DNA from: Promethearchaeota archaeon
GTDB lineage: Archaea; Asgardarchaeota; Lokiarchaeia; Sigyniarchaeales; SOKP01
Reading direction: 5' to 3'
Length of the DNA stretch: 64,000 bases
NCBI GenBank assembly: GCA_016840085.1
Contig: JAEOTA010000018.1
Span: forward strand, 62,001-126,000
Notes under the pieces: model-generated
Databases searched by the model: none
The model's input: only the letters and a program-made list of their open reading frames with translations
Told to the model about the DNA's origin: nothing
In this document: one piece after another, positions 44,457 through 53,614 of the stretch
How the letters are laid out: every line of letters starts with the position of its first letter
How positions within the stretch are numbered: the stretch's first letter is position 1
Position numbers and translations under genes: made by a program

Positions 44457-46421
44457 TCACGAATTCCAAAAAGGATTTAGATTCTTAAATATAGCATCAG
44501 GTCTATCAGGGATTATTTCCAATTCTTTTCTTATCCACTCTGATATCCATTTATATTTTGTTTTAAATCTACTGTCCATAAAAATTATTGCTCCTTTATC
44601 AGCAATTTTTCTTATTGGTCTTCCGGAAGCTTGATTTGCTCGTTGAATAGCTGGATATAAATATGCAAAATTCCAGCCTTGTCTATTAAATACCTTGTCG
44701 TAATATTTTATTTTTGCCTCAACTCGAGGAGTTGGTAGATGATACGGGAAACCTGCTATTATAACAGAATTCATAAAATTCCCCGGATAGTCTTCTCCTT
44801 CTGAATTTCTCCCACCACAAACTCCTAATAAGACTGCACCTCCATTTGAAGCCATGTTTTTGAAGTCATCCACTAATAAAGCATTTTCAGAGGCTGACAA
44901 ACCAGATTCCTCAAAAAATAATTTTTTATTATTTTTTTCTATTACAAATTCTATCCCATTCCTTATGAGTCCTCTAAGAATTTGATAAGAAGCACAAAAA
45001 ATTCCAATATTTGCAGGAGTTGTACATATCACTTCATTAATTTTATCAATCATTTTTTTAAACATGATTGGTGTTCTATTAACTCTTTTAGTATTTACTC
45101 CTTCAGTTATAATAGCCTTAATATTTTTCTTACTAAATGGGGAATCTGCGATTATTCCTTTATAACTCTTTCCACAATCATTTAATCCCATTAAATTATT
45201 ATAAACATATGGATTAACAGTTCCAGAGAGATTTAAAGAGGTATAACCTCTTTTCAAGATGGGAATAACAATTTCTCTAGGATCCAATGCTACAATTTCA
45301 AGTGAGATTGATTTTCTTCCTTTAACTTCTTTAACATTATAACAGAAAAAATAGTTATCTAAGGAATATGTGTTCAACCATTTCAACCAAAATTCTGCCA
45401 AGTAACCAACAAAATCTCTTGAAATTTCACCATTTGCTAGTTTTTCCTCATGTATTGAAAGGCCAAAATCATTAAAATCTTCAATAAAATTCTTAAATCT
45501 GTTTAGATCATTAAAACCTAATTTTTTATAAATTATTTCTAAAAACTTATCAGGTTTAATTGCCTTTTCTTCAATTCTTAGATCTTCTTTTTGCGTGTTT
45601 AATTGATCTATTAATATTTTAGCAAAACTCTGCATTAGAATAGGAGATCTATACATTTCTAGATCTTTCAAACATAACCTTAATGAATATGGTGTAATTT
45701 TTTTTGAACTTACTTCTGTAGCAACGTCTATTACATTATGACATTCATCTATTACTAAAATACAACTTTGAAGTTCTTTACCAATAAATTCTAAAAAAGA
45801 TTCACGAATAAATGGATTAAAAATCCATTGATAATTGCATATAATAACTTTCATTTTCTCAAGTAAGAACTTACTTAAAAAATAAGGACAAAATTTTTTT
45901 TCCTTACAGAACATTATGAGTTCTTCGGCATCTATAGGTTTATTAAACAATTCTGGTGCAATTAATAAGGGATTTTCAGTTTGTCCTTTTTTTTTTAATA
46001 AGTTGATAAAATGTCTGCAACTCCTATTTTTCCGTAAATCGCTACAAACTGACATTGCTTCTCTTGGATTTAACTTAAGAGATAATAAAGTTTCATTTAG
46101 GCACATCTCATTTCTACCTCTTATCGAAAGCCCATTAATCTTAACTCCAAGATGGGCATCGTTTATTTTTTGTGAGATCTTTATCAATTCTTTGATTATC
46201 CGCCGATTTTGAGAATGTGTTCTGCACATATAAATAATTTTAAGATCTTTTTCAAAAGCTAAAGGTAGAAGTCCACAGAGAGCAATTATTGTCTTTCCTG
46301 TTCCATTAGGGGCTGATAATAAAGTGATCTTTTTTGATCTTGAACTCAATTCGATCTGCTTAGTAATATTCTCTTGATTTTCTCTGAATTGCTTGTATGG
46401 AAAAAAAGATAAATAATCTAT
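44457..46421 (-). CDS. XPD/Rad3/DinG-like superfamily 2 helicase, probable ATA start
   Basis: 654 residues once the start is corrected. The track begins at an internal TTG (46349) just before Walker A and cuts off the family's opening. Reading upstream restores IDYLSFFPYKQFRENQ, the usual FPYxxFRxxQ segment. Motifs: SAPNGTGKT, iron-sulfur-like cysteines (Cys-rich stretch about residues 110-180), VIDECHNV (DEAH box form DECH), and late motifs GRNSEGEDYPG and QASGRPIRK. No ATG, GTG or TTG is available; GGTG (46429-46432), seven bases, then ATA at 46419-46421. DNA unwinding in repair is the expected role. It follows the glycine cleavage operon after 98 bases. Confidence 0.87.
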   Translation of the reverse strand: MDYLSFFPYKQFRENQENITKQIELSSRSKKITLLSAPNGTGKTIIALCGLLPLAFEKDLKIIYMCRTHSQNRRIIKELIKISQKINDAHLGVKINGLSIRGRNEMCLNETLLSLKLNPREAMSVCSDLRKNRSCRHFINLLKKKGQTENPLLIAPELFNKPIDAEELIMFCKEKKFCPYFLSKFLLEKMKVIICNYQWIFNPFIRESFLEFIGKELQSCILVIDECHNVIDVATEVSSKKITPYSLRLCLKDLEMYRSPILMQSFAKILIDQLNTQKEDLRIEEKAIKPDKFLEIIYKKLGFNDLNRFKNFIEDFNDFGLSIHEEKLANGEISRDFVGYLAEFWLKWLNTYSLDNYFFCYNVKEVKGRKSISLEIVALDPREIVIPILKRGYTSLNLSGTVNPYVYNNLMGLNDCGKSYKGIIADSPFSKKNIKAIITEGVNTKRVNRTPIMFKKMIDKINEVICTTPANIGIFCASYQILRGLIRNGIEFVIEKNNKKLFFEESGLSASENALLVDDFKNMASNGGAVLLGVCGGRNSEGEDYPGNFMNSVIIAGFPYHLPTPRVEAKIKYYDKVFNRQGWNFAYLYPAIQRANQASGRPIRKIADKGAIIFMDSRFKTKYKWISEWIRKELEIIPDRPDAIFKNLNPFWNS

Positions 46422-46519
46422 CCTAGTACACCAAATTCTAATATATAAAATTGATACGATTTTAACCCTTATATTACCATAGACTATAAAAATTTATTTA
46501 TTAAGAATAGGCAGTAAAG

Positions 46520-47956
46520 TTAATCATGTAATACAGGTTTTCTCGCAGCAAGAACAGCATCTAAACGTTTAACAGGCATGCGATAGGGGGCATTTTTTAA
46601 AAGTTCTGGATTATCTTTTGCTTCTTCTTTAATTTTATTCATTATTTCAACAAAAGAATCTAGAGATTTTTTTGATTCAGTTTCAGTAGGCTCTATCATT
46701 AAAGCACCTTGAACTATTAATGGAAAATAAATGGTTGGTGCGTATATTCCATAATCTAAAATACGTTTAGCAATATCTTCTGTAGTGATATCATTTGCCA
46801 TATCTCTATCTGAAAGTATAAATTCATGTTTACAGATTCTGTTGTATGGAAGATTATAATTCTGCTGTAATAAAACTCTTAAATAATTTGCATTTAAAAC
46901 CGCAATCTGACCAACTTTTTTCAGTCCGTCAGCGCCTAGTGCTAAAATATATGCATAAGCTCTTATAATTACTCCGAAATTGCCCCAAAATGCTTTAATT
47001 CTTCCAATTGATTTGTCATTGCTTTCTCGACATATTATCCCGTCCTTAGTTGAGATTAAAAAGGGTTCAGGAAGAAAATCAATTAATTCATTTACAACGC
47101 CAATAGGTCCAGATCCTGGTCCACCCCCACCATGTGGTGTAGAAAAAGTCTTATGTAGATTTAGATGAACAATATCAAATCCCATATCCTTAGGACGGCA
47201 TATTCCTAACATTGGATTTAGGTTTGCTCCATCATAATAACATAATCCACCATTATCATGTACAATTCGTGTGATCTCCTTTATTTGTCTATCAAAAACT
47301 CCTAAAGTATTAGGATTAGTAAGCATAATTCCAGCAACATCGCCTTCTAGCATAGCAAATTCCAATTGATCCAATGGAACCTCTCCATTTTCATCTGACT
47401 TTAATTCTATAATCGAGAATCCTGCCATTTTTGCAGAAGCAGGATTAGTGCCATGTGCAGAATCGGGAATTATTATTTTTCCTTTTTTGAGGTTTTTATT
47501 CTCAAAATACTTTTTTATAATTAATAATCCGACTAATTCTCCATGAGCTCCCGCTGCTGGTTGTAAAGTGAACCCTTCCATCCCAGTTATTTCTTCTAAT
47601 GATTCTGATAATCTATGCATAATTTCCAGAGCACCATGATTTTTTTCTTGTAATGGATGAATTTGGGAAAATTCTGGCAAACGGGCAATAATTTCATTAA
47701 TTTTTGGATTATATTTCATAGTGCAGGATCCTAAGGGATAAATTCCTGTATCAACACCATAATTTTTTTGGCTTAAGTTGATGAAATGACGAACTATCTC
47801 TACTTCTGGAACATTAGGAATGGAAATGTCTTTCCTTTGAAGCGTTTTAGGAATAATTTCGTCCAGATTAATGGTCCTAATATCCATAGCTGGTATAAAA
47901 TTGCATAGTTCATTCTCATTTCCTTTTTCAAAAATTGACGTTGGTTTTGAGTTTAT
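46520..47956 (-). CDS. gcvPB: Glycine dehydrogenase (decarboxylating) subunit 2, probable ATA start
   Basis: 478 residues with the corrected start. The P-protein beta-type subunit carries the PLP lysine in LHKTFSTPHGGGGPGSG (about residue 270), with SDENGEVPLDQL, DSAHGTNPASAKMAGF and NYGVDTGIYPLGSCTMKYNP. The track's ATG (47887) removes a conserved N-terminus: the upstream frame adds NSKPTSIFEKGNENE, whose IFEK segment is typical of GcvPB. The only start is ATA at 47954-47956, overlapping the gcvPA stop as ATAA, with GGTG exactly seven bases upstream (47964-47967). It decarboxylates glycine together with GcvPA and passes the aminomethyl group to GcvH. Confidence 0.92.
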   Translation of the reverse strand: MNSKPTSIFEKGNENELCNFIPAMDIRTINLDEIIPKTLQRKDISIPNVPEVEIVRHFINLSQKNYGVDTGIYPLGSCTMKYNPKINEIIARLPEFSQIHPLQEKNHGALEIMHRLSESLEEITGMEGFTLQPAAGAHGELVGLLIIKKYFENKNLKKGKIIIPDSAHGTNPASAKMAGFSIIELKSDENGEVPLDQLEFAMLEGDVAGIMLTNPNTLGVFDRQIKEITRIVHDNGGLCYYDGANLNPMLGICRPKDMGFDIVHLNLHKTFSTPHGGGGPGSGPIGVVNELIDFLPEPFLISTKDGIICRESNDKSIGRIKAFWGNFGVIIRAYAYILALGADGLKKVGQIAVLNANYLRVLLQQNYNLPYNRICKHEFILSDRDMANDITTEDIAKRILDYGIYAPTIYFPLIVQGALMIEPTETESKKSLDSFVEIMNKIKEEAKDNPELLKNAPYRMPVKRLDAVLAARKPVLHD

Positions 47957-49299
47957 ATTCTTTCACCATCCTCGTTATTTTTTAAAGCTATTTTAGCTGC
48001 CTTTATAAAATTATCTATAGATTTTTTTGAATTCATTTCAGTGACGCAAACTAATGCAGTACCTTTCATTTCGGGGTAAAATTTTGTAATTTTCAGAGGT
48101 GGAAGTAAATTCATCTTATAGCAATGCTCAATGAAAGCATCTAAATTAGGACATTGGATTAAAAATTCATTGTACGTTGGTTTAACATTTAAAATTTTAT
48201 AACCTGGAACTTTACTAAGCTCTCTTTTTACGTAATTGGATTTTTGAATATTCTGAATCGCAACTTTCCGAAGACCAGTTCTACCTAAAGCTAAAAGGTA
48301 CGTCAGTGCTGCTAACGAGCATAATGCTTGGTTAGTACAGATATTCGAAGATGCTTTCTCTCGTCGAATATGTTGTTCACGTGCTTGTAATGTTAAAAGA
48401 AATCCTTCTTTTTCACCGTTAATTTCTTTAGTCTTTCCTATCAATCTTCCGGGAATTTTTCTCAAAAATTTCTGTTTTGTAGCAAAAATTCCTAAACCAG
48501 GCCCACCGAAAGATGGATTTATTCCAAAAGATTGCCCTTCTGCTACAAAAATATCTATATTTGTTTCTCCTGGAGGTTTCAAAATTCCTAGACATGTAGG
48601 ATCAGTCATGACTTGAATTAATAAACAGTTAGGGAACTTTTGCTTTACATCCTTTGCTAACTGTGAAATATCATTAATATCTCCGAAAAAATTAGGATTT
48701 TGAAATAGTACTGCTGCATCATCATTATCTAATTTATTTAATAGATTATCTTCTGTTGCTGATTTTATTAAAATATTTTGACCCCAACAATATGTTTTTA
48801 CAACCTCTAAATATTCTGGGTGAATTCCTTCAAGCATCATTATAGATTTTTTGTTAGTAATGATTGTAGCCATAATTGCAGCTTCTGCAAGAGCCGTGGA
48901 TCCATCATACATACTTGCATTGGCTACATCCATTTGAGTAAGTCGTGAAATAATTGTTTGATATTCATAAATAGCTTGTAAATATCCCTGACTTGCTTCA
49001 GCTTGATATGGTGTATAAGATGTATAAAATTCCGATCTAGAAATAACAAAATCTACTAATGAAGGAATATAATGATAATAACATCCTGCTCCTAAAAAAG
49101 CACTTGAATATAATTTATTTTTATTTGCTATTTCTTCTAATTTTCGTAAAAGATCTGGTTCTGAAAGAGATGAAGGTAAATCTAACTTTTCCAAATGCAA
49201 ATCTTTTGGAATGTCGTGAAATAAATCATCTAATTTACTAACACCTATTATTTTTAACATTTCTTTTACACTTAAATCATCATGAGGTACAAAATCCAT
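47953..49299 (-). CDS. gcvPA: Glycine dehydrogenase (decarboxylating) subunit 1
   Basis: 448 residues from the ATG at 49299. The track start at 49317 is probably wrong: the codons before it contain GAGGTG, a strong Shine-Dalgarno, six bases before the inner ATG, and MDFVPHDDLSVKEML matches the family start. Features include LGAGCYYHYIPSL, FYTSYTPYQAEASQGYLQ, and NPSFGGPGLGIFATKQ in the middle. It forms the alpha half of the archaeal/bacterial split P-protein. It lies between gcvH and gcvPB in transcription order; its stop overlaps the ATA start of gcvPB. Confidence 0.94.
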   Translation of the reverse strand: MDFVPHDDLSVKEMLKIIGVSKLDDLFHDIPKDLHLEKLDLPSSLSEPDLLRKLEEIANKNKLYSSAFLGAGCYYHYIPSLVDFVISRSEFYTSYTPYQAEASQGYLQAIYEYQTIISRLTQMDVANASMYDGSTALAEAAIMATIITNKKSIMMLEGIHPEYLEVVKTYCWGQNILIKSATEDNLLNKLDNDDAAVLFQNPNFFGDINDISQLAKDVKQKFPNCLLIQVMTDPTCLGILKPPGETNIDIFVAEGQSFGINPSFGGPGLGIFATKQKFLRKIPGRLIGKTKEINGEKEGFLLTLQAREQHIRREKASSNICTNQALCSLAALTYLLALGRTGLRKVAIQNIQKSNYVKRELSKVPGYKILNVKPTYNEFLIQCPNLDAFIEHCYKMNLLPPLKITKFYPEMKGTALVCVTEMNSKKSIDNFIKAAKIALKNNEDGERI

Positions 49300-49359
49300 C
49301 CAAGACACCTCAAACATAAAAATTATGAGTAGTTAATTTAAAAAAGAAGAAAAAAAACA

Positions 49360-49755
49360 TTAATGATCCTCTTGTTCGATCAATTCTTTATATTGTTCGA
49401 GTGACAGAAGATCTCCTATTTCATCATTATGATTAACTTTTATTTTTATTATCCAACCATCTTCATATGGAGATTTATTTATTAATTCTGGGTTATTGGT
49501 AAGGTTTTCATTGGTTTCAATAATTTCTCCTGACAGTGGCATTAAAACATCACCTACAGCTTTTACAGACTCAATTTCTGCAGTGTTACTGCCCTTTTCA
49601 AATACCATACCAACATCAGGGAGCTCAATGAAAACAATATCTCCTAGTTGATGTTGTGCATAGTCAGTAATCCCTACTGTACCAATATTATCTTTGATTT
49701 TTATCCATTCGTGAGTAGAGGTATAATTTATATCATTAGGTAATTTGTAATCCAT
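49360..49755 (-). CDS. gcvH: Glycine cleavage system H protein
   Basis: 131 residues. THEWIKIKDNIGTVGITDYA opens the protein, IVFIELPDVG follows, and the lipoyl-lysine site is AEIESVKAVGDVLMP (Lys near residue 66). SPYEDGWIIKIK near the end is also standard. GcvH carries the aminomethyl group on its lipoyl arm between P, T and L proteins; no L protein or lipoyl ligase is in this operon. The track start is GTG 49764; the ATG at 49755 (MDYKLPNDI) is preferred. It starts 39 bases after gcvT and ends 61 bases before gcvPA. Confidence 0.95.
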   Translation of the reverse strand: MDYKLPNDINYTSTHEWIKIKDNIGTVGITDYAQHQLGDIVFIELPDVGMVFEKGSNTAEIESVKAVGDVLMPLSGEIIETNENLTNNPELINKSPYEDGWIIKIKVNHNDEIGDLLSLEQYKELIEQEDH

Positions 49756-49793
49756 AATTTTCACTTATTTTCTAAAACTTTAATTATTTGTCC

Positions 49794-50891
49794 TTACACA
49801 TTTCTATAAAAAGGCGTTTGTACGATGATTCCTCTTAAAAGTTTGTTTCTAATTTCAATTTCCAATTCTGTACCAACTTCCTTATATTGAGTTTTTATTA
49901 GACCTAAACCAATAGTCTTCTCTAGAGTTGGTGAATAACCACCAGAAGTTACATACCCAATTTCATTTTCATCTTTAAAAATTTTATAGTTTTCTCTTAT
50001 AATACCCTTATCTATTAAGTTTAGTCCAACTAATGTTCTTTCTGTTCCTTCTGATTTCTGTTTCATTAATACTTCTTTACCAAGATAATCTATTGCTTCT
50101 TTTGGTTTGGCTAACCAATTAAGCCCAGCTTCAATAGGAGTAATTGAATCACTAATCTCATGACCATATAATGAATAACATGCCTCTAATCTCAAGGAGT
50201 CTCTTGCACCTAATCCAGCAGGAGTTGCACCTATTTCTATTAAAATGTTCCAGATTTTCACAGCATATTTATTCTCAAGTGAAAGTTCAAACCCACGTTC
50301 CCCTGTGTATCCTGTTCTTGTAATAAAAATAGGTATGTTATTTAACTTACAATGTGCAAAATAGAATCTATTTATCTTTGCTAAATCAACATCTACTAAT
50401 GGTTGTAAGAGAGTATCGCTTTCTGGACCCTGAAAGGCTAACCTAGATCGTTCATTTGAAAGGTTTGATATCTTTACATCTTGATTCTTAATATGTTTAT
50501 TTAACCATTGCTGATCCTTTTCAATATTAACAGCATTCACAATCATTCTAAAAAAGTCTTCATTTTCCTCATAGTAAACTAAGTCATCAACAACTGTACC
50601 ATTCTCATAGCACATACAAGAATATTGCCCTTTTGATTTCTCTAATAAATTCAAATCATTTATCATTATATATTGAAGAAAAGGGATAATATCTCTACCT
50701 TTTAGAATAAATTCTCCCATATGTGAGATATCAAACACTCCAGCTTTAGATCTAACTGCGTTATGCTCCTTTATGATACTCTCGTATTGTACTGGCATAA
50801 AAAAGTTAGCAAACTCAACCATTCTTGCGCCAAGTTTTATATGTTCCTCATAAAGTGGAGTTTTTTTCAATATCTTGTGTTCTTCATTCAT
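49794..50891 (-). CDS. gcvT: Glycine cleavage system T protein (aminomethyltransferase)
   Basis: 365 residues, standard length. FANFFMPVQYESIIKEHNAV (about residues 27-46), AGVFDISHMGEF, FITRTGYTGERGFEL and GLGARDSLRLEACYSLYGHE are diagnostic of the tetrahydrofolate-type aminomethyltransferase family, and GYVTSGGYSPTLEKTIGLG closes the C-terminal domain. It releases ammonia and passes the one-carbon unit to a folate or pterin. It is the first gene of the operon gcvT-gcvH-gcvPA-gcvPB. The 165 bases upstream, shared with a divergent membrane protein, hold the operon promoter. Confidence 0.95.
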   Translation of the reverse strand: MNEEHKILKKTPLYEEHIKLGARMVEFANFFMPVQYESIIKEHNAVRSKAGVFDISHMGEFILKGRDIIPFLQYIMINDLNLLEKSKGQYSCMCYENGTVVDDLVYYEENEDFFRMIVNAVNIEKDQQWLNKHIKNQDVKISNLSNERSRLAFQGPESDTLLQPLVDVDLAKINRFYFAHCKLNNIPIFITRTGYTGERGFELSLENKYAVKIWNILIEIGATPAGLGARDSLRLEACYSLYGHEISDSITPIEAGLNWLAKPKEAIDYLGKEVLMKQKSEGTERTLVGLNLIDKGIIRENYKIFKDENEIGYVTSGGYSPTLEKTIGLGLIKTQYKEVGTELEIEIRNKLLRGIIVQTPFYRNV

Positions 50892-51056
50892 TTTTACTAC
50901 ACTCTTTTAATAGCATTAATGTGTAAATCATTAATATAAATTAATGATTAAATTAAATTTTTAGGGTTAAATGTAATCCTTTATTTAAGATTAATACTGA
51001 AAAATCAATATCAATAATCATAAAAGTTTAATTATTAAGCTTATTTTTATAAAAAA

Positions 51057-51962
51057 ATGAATGATGATAAAAATAATAAGAATTATTTCTTATCTTTTAT
51101 AGATATAATAAATGAGAGCTTAATAAGAGACTTCATTTTATTCAGCTTCCTTTTTGTATTAGTATTAACTCAAGTATGGGACAATATTTTTTTATTGTTA
51201 TTTCCTTTAATTACATTTTCATTTTCATTATTTTTTAGAGTAATTAACACAAATAAATGGAGAACTGAATTTGATAATAGTCCTATTATTTACAATCCTT
51301 TAGGATTAGAAAAAAAACATGCGAATCGATTATTTTTTTCAGCTTTAATCCAATTGCTCTTAATATTTTGGATGGGGAGTGAGTCTTTATATCATCCACA
51401 TTTGATTACAGAATATATTCCGTACTTTACGATTTTATTTATTTTCTCATATACTTTTGGATTTTTTTGGATTTTTCTTGATTTTTGGAAATATTCTAAA
51501 ATAGAGATAACTACCAGATCAAATGATCTAAAATCTTCTCAAGAGAGTGAGAAAGCTTTTTCTCATGATTTAAGCAAAGTCATATCTTTCTTAAAAATGA
51601 AAGAGTTTATAATAATTTCTATTGTTAATTTTTCGGTATTTGTTGTTTTAAATCTTATAAATTTGATATCTATGATACTTATACAAAATAATTTCCCTTT
51701 GAGATTAGAGCTTAATTTACCAGGAACAAGAAGCCAAGGGTCAAATCCAATAACCTTACCATTAAGTTTCTACGGTTTCCTTATTATTTCACCTGTATTA
51801 ACAATTATTTTTCTAATTTTTAATTATAGATTTATTAACAATATTAATATAGAAAAACTACATGAGATTCTTGAGTCCTTACCAAGAACCATTCAAATAA
51901 AAGTAATTGAAAACCTTAAAACATTGAATAACAAAATAGAAGAAGATTTGAAAATTGAATAA
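51057..51962 (+). CDS. Polytopic membrane protein of unknown function
   Basis: 301 residues with about six hydrophobic helices, the first two close together near residues 18-58. A polar loop around residues 150-175 (NDLKSSQESEKAF) separates the two halves. The last 45 residues form an amphipathic helical tail (LPRTIQIKVIENLKTLNNKIEEDL). I do not recognise the family. It is divergent from gcvT and lies 64 bases before the GTPase gene on the same strand, so the two may be co-transcribed. A membrane partner for that GTPase is a possible but untested idea. Confidence 0.6.
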   Translation: MNDDKNNKNYFLSFIDIINESLIRDFILFSFLFVLVLTQVWDNIFLLLFPLITFSFSLFFRVINTNKWRTEFDNSPIIYNPLGLEKKHANRLFFSALIQLLLIFWMGSESLYHPHLITEYIPYFTILFIFSYTFGFFWIFLDFWKYSKIEITTRSNDLKSSQESEKAFSHDLSKVISFLKMKEFIIISIVNFSVFVVLNLINLISMILIQNNFPLRLELNLPGTRSQGSNPITLPLSFYGFLIISPVLTIIFLIFNYRFINNINIEKLHEILESLPRTIQIKVIENLKTLNNKIEEDLKIE

Positions 51963-52026
51963 AATTTAATTAAATCAAGTTTAATATTAATAATAATAGT
52001 GTTTAGATTAAATTTGGATCTTGATT

Positions 52027-52557
52027 ATGGCTCAGCAAAAGCTATTATTCAAAGTCGTCGTTGTAGGTGATGGCGGAATTGGTAAAAGCACTATGGTTCA
52101 GAGATTGACAACGGGTCAATTCATTCCGCAAAAGATTACAATAGGAACAGATCTAGCGGTAGAAGAGATCCAAGTTAATGAGAGGATTACAGTGCGACTT
52201 CAAATATGGGATTTTGCAGGAGAACGACGGTTTAGACTCTTTTTACCTAATTATTCAAGAGGTGCTACTGGTTGTTTATTATGTTATGATATAACCCGGC
52301 GAAGTAGCTTTGATAACTTGATTGAATGGTATGATATTGTAAGTAATAATGCTGATAATCCCGTAATTATTTTAGTTGGAGAAAAACTTGATTTAGTAGA
52401 TGTTAGAAGGAGTGTTGACTATGAACAAGCCGAAGAGTTTAAAGAAAAATATAATTTAGATTATTTTTTTGAAACATCTTCCAAGAGTGGTGAAAATAAT
52501 AATGCAGTTTTTACAACATTAACAAGCTCTATTTTGAAAAAACGGGGATATATATAA
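52027..52557 (+). CDS. Ras/Rab-like small GTPase
   Basis: 176 residues. G1 GDGGIGKST (about residues 13-21), G2 QKITIGTDL, G3 WDFAGERRF, G4 GEKLDL (a variant of NKxD) and G5 TSSKSGENN are all present. The catalytic Gln position after DxAG is Glu, as in another GTPase of this window. The lack of a C-terminal Cys argues against prenylation. The track start is TTG 52021; the ATG at 52027 (MAQQKLLFKVVVVG) gives the compact N-terminus. It lies 64 bases after the membrane protein gene in the same direction. Confidence 0.94.
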   Translation: MAQQKLLFKVVVVGDGGIGKSTMVQRLTTGQFIPQKITIGTDLAVEEIQVNERITVRLQIWDFAGERRFRLFLPNYSRGATGCLLCYDITRRSSFDNLIEWYDIVSNNADNPVIILVGEKLDLVDVRRSVDYEQAEEFKEKYNLDYFFETSSKSGENNNAVFTTLTSSILKKRGYI

Positions 52558-52649
52558 TGATTTAAATTTAGTTGTGACGAAAATCAACTAAGATTTAATT
52601 AAAATAAATATAAAAAAAATATTAGTAAAAATAGTATTTATTATTTCTA

Positions 52650-53594
52650 TTACTCTTCAAGTATATCTTTTAATTCATCAACATTAAAATTAAGATACTT
52701 AGCTGTTATTAAATCTTTCCCAAGAAGAGTTAAAAAATTTTTCTTTCGCTTTTTATTTAGGAATTTTTTCATCTCAGATAAATCTGGATTTGGATCAGTG
52801 ATTTCAAGCAATTTCTTCTTAAGCGCAGTATCAACAACTTTTTGCCCTATATCTGTTCTAATAATAAGAAAAGCTTCCCCAGATCCTTTTGGAGCGCCCC
52901 AGGGGGAGTAAGATATGTCTGAAAATTCTCCAGAAAAGTCAGTACAATATTTGCATCCTGTCATACCACCTGAAGAGCAGGCAAACGCAATCTTTAGGCT
53001 TGTTCGCTCAGCTCCCGTGTTAAAGTCTGAAGTAAGAATTTTCGCAAGACCTTGGAGATGACATGGATTACCTATGATTCCAATATCACGTTTATAATCT
53101 TTGTAAGCCTGTCCTATACCAGTAATTAATGGTCCTGCATTATCCATTGTCTTCTTTGGGATGTATTTTTTCGCATCTTTAACATTATCAACTACAACTG
53201 GGAAAGCAACTGGAGGTTTTTTGCTTTTAGGTTCACTTAAAACCATATGTTTTACAATACCCGCATCAAATGCAGCAACTACAAGATTATACAAGATATC
53301 ATTCTTATTACTTGATTTAACTTGAATTATATCATTGTAAACGCCAACACCTAAATCAACACGTGTTTTACCATATAATTTTTGTTCCATTTCTGATATT
53401 CGTAAAAAACTCCTTGGACACGCATTATAACATAAACCTATCGTTTCAGCACATTCATCTACAACAAAAGCTTCTCCCGTTTCTTGGTTAAAATCCATAT
53501 GTGGGCAAAAGGCATTACAACTTCCACAATGAATGCATAGTCCAGCATATATTACCTCATTTTCGAGATCTTGACTTGATTTTTCGACTTTCAT
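52650..53594 (-). CDS. Coenzyme F420 hydrogenase/dehydrogenase beta-subunit-like (FrhB family) protein
   Basis: 314 residues. Two Fe-S motifs open the protein: CIHCGSCNAFCP (about residues 19-30) and CAETIGLCYNACP (about 48-60). The FrhB core follows, with NPCHLQGL near residue 186, CKYCTDFSGEFSDISYSPWG near 225 and GSGEAFLIIRT. FrhB proteins carry FAD and Fe-S clusters and exchange electrons with coenzyme F420. No hydrogenase large subunit or other partner is nearby, so the electron partner is unknown. The unusual double palindrome at 53615-53658 lies just upstream of its start. Confidence 0.84.
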   Translation of the reverse strand: MKVEKSSQDLENEVIYAGLCIHCGSCNAFCPHMDFNQETGEAFVVDECAETIGLCYNACPRSFLRISEMEQKLYGKTRVDLGVGVYNDIIQVKSSNKNDILYNLVVAAFDAGIVKHMVLSEPKSKKPPVAFPVVVDNVKDAKKYIPKKTMDNAGPLITGIGQAYKDYKRDIGIIGNPCHLQGLAKILTSDFNTGAERTSLKIAFACSSGGMTGCKYCTDFSGEFSDISYSPWGAPKGSGEAFLIIRTDIGQKVVDTALKKKLLEITDPNPDLSEMKKFLNKKRKKNFLTLLGKDLITAKYLNFNVDELKDILEE

Positions 53595-53614
53595 TTAATT
53601 ATAACACATACTTC

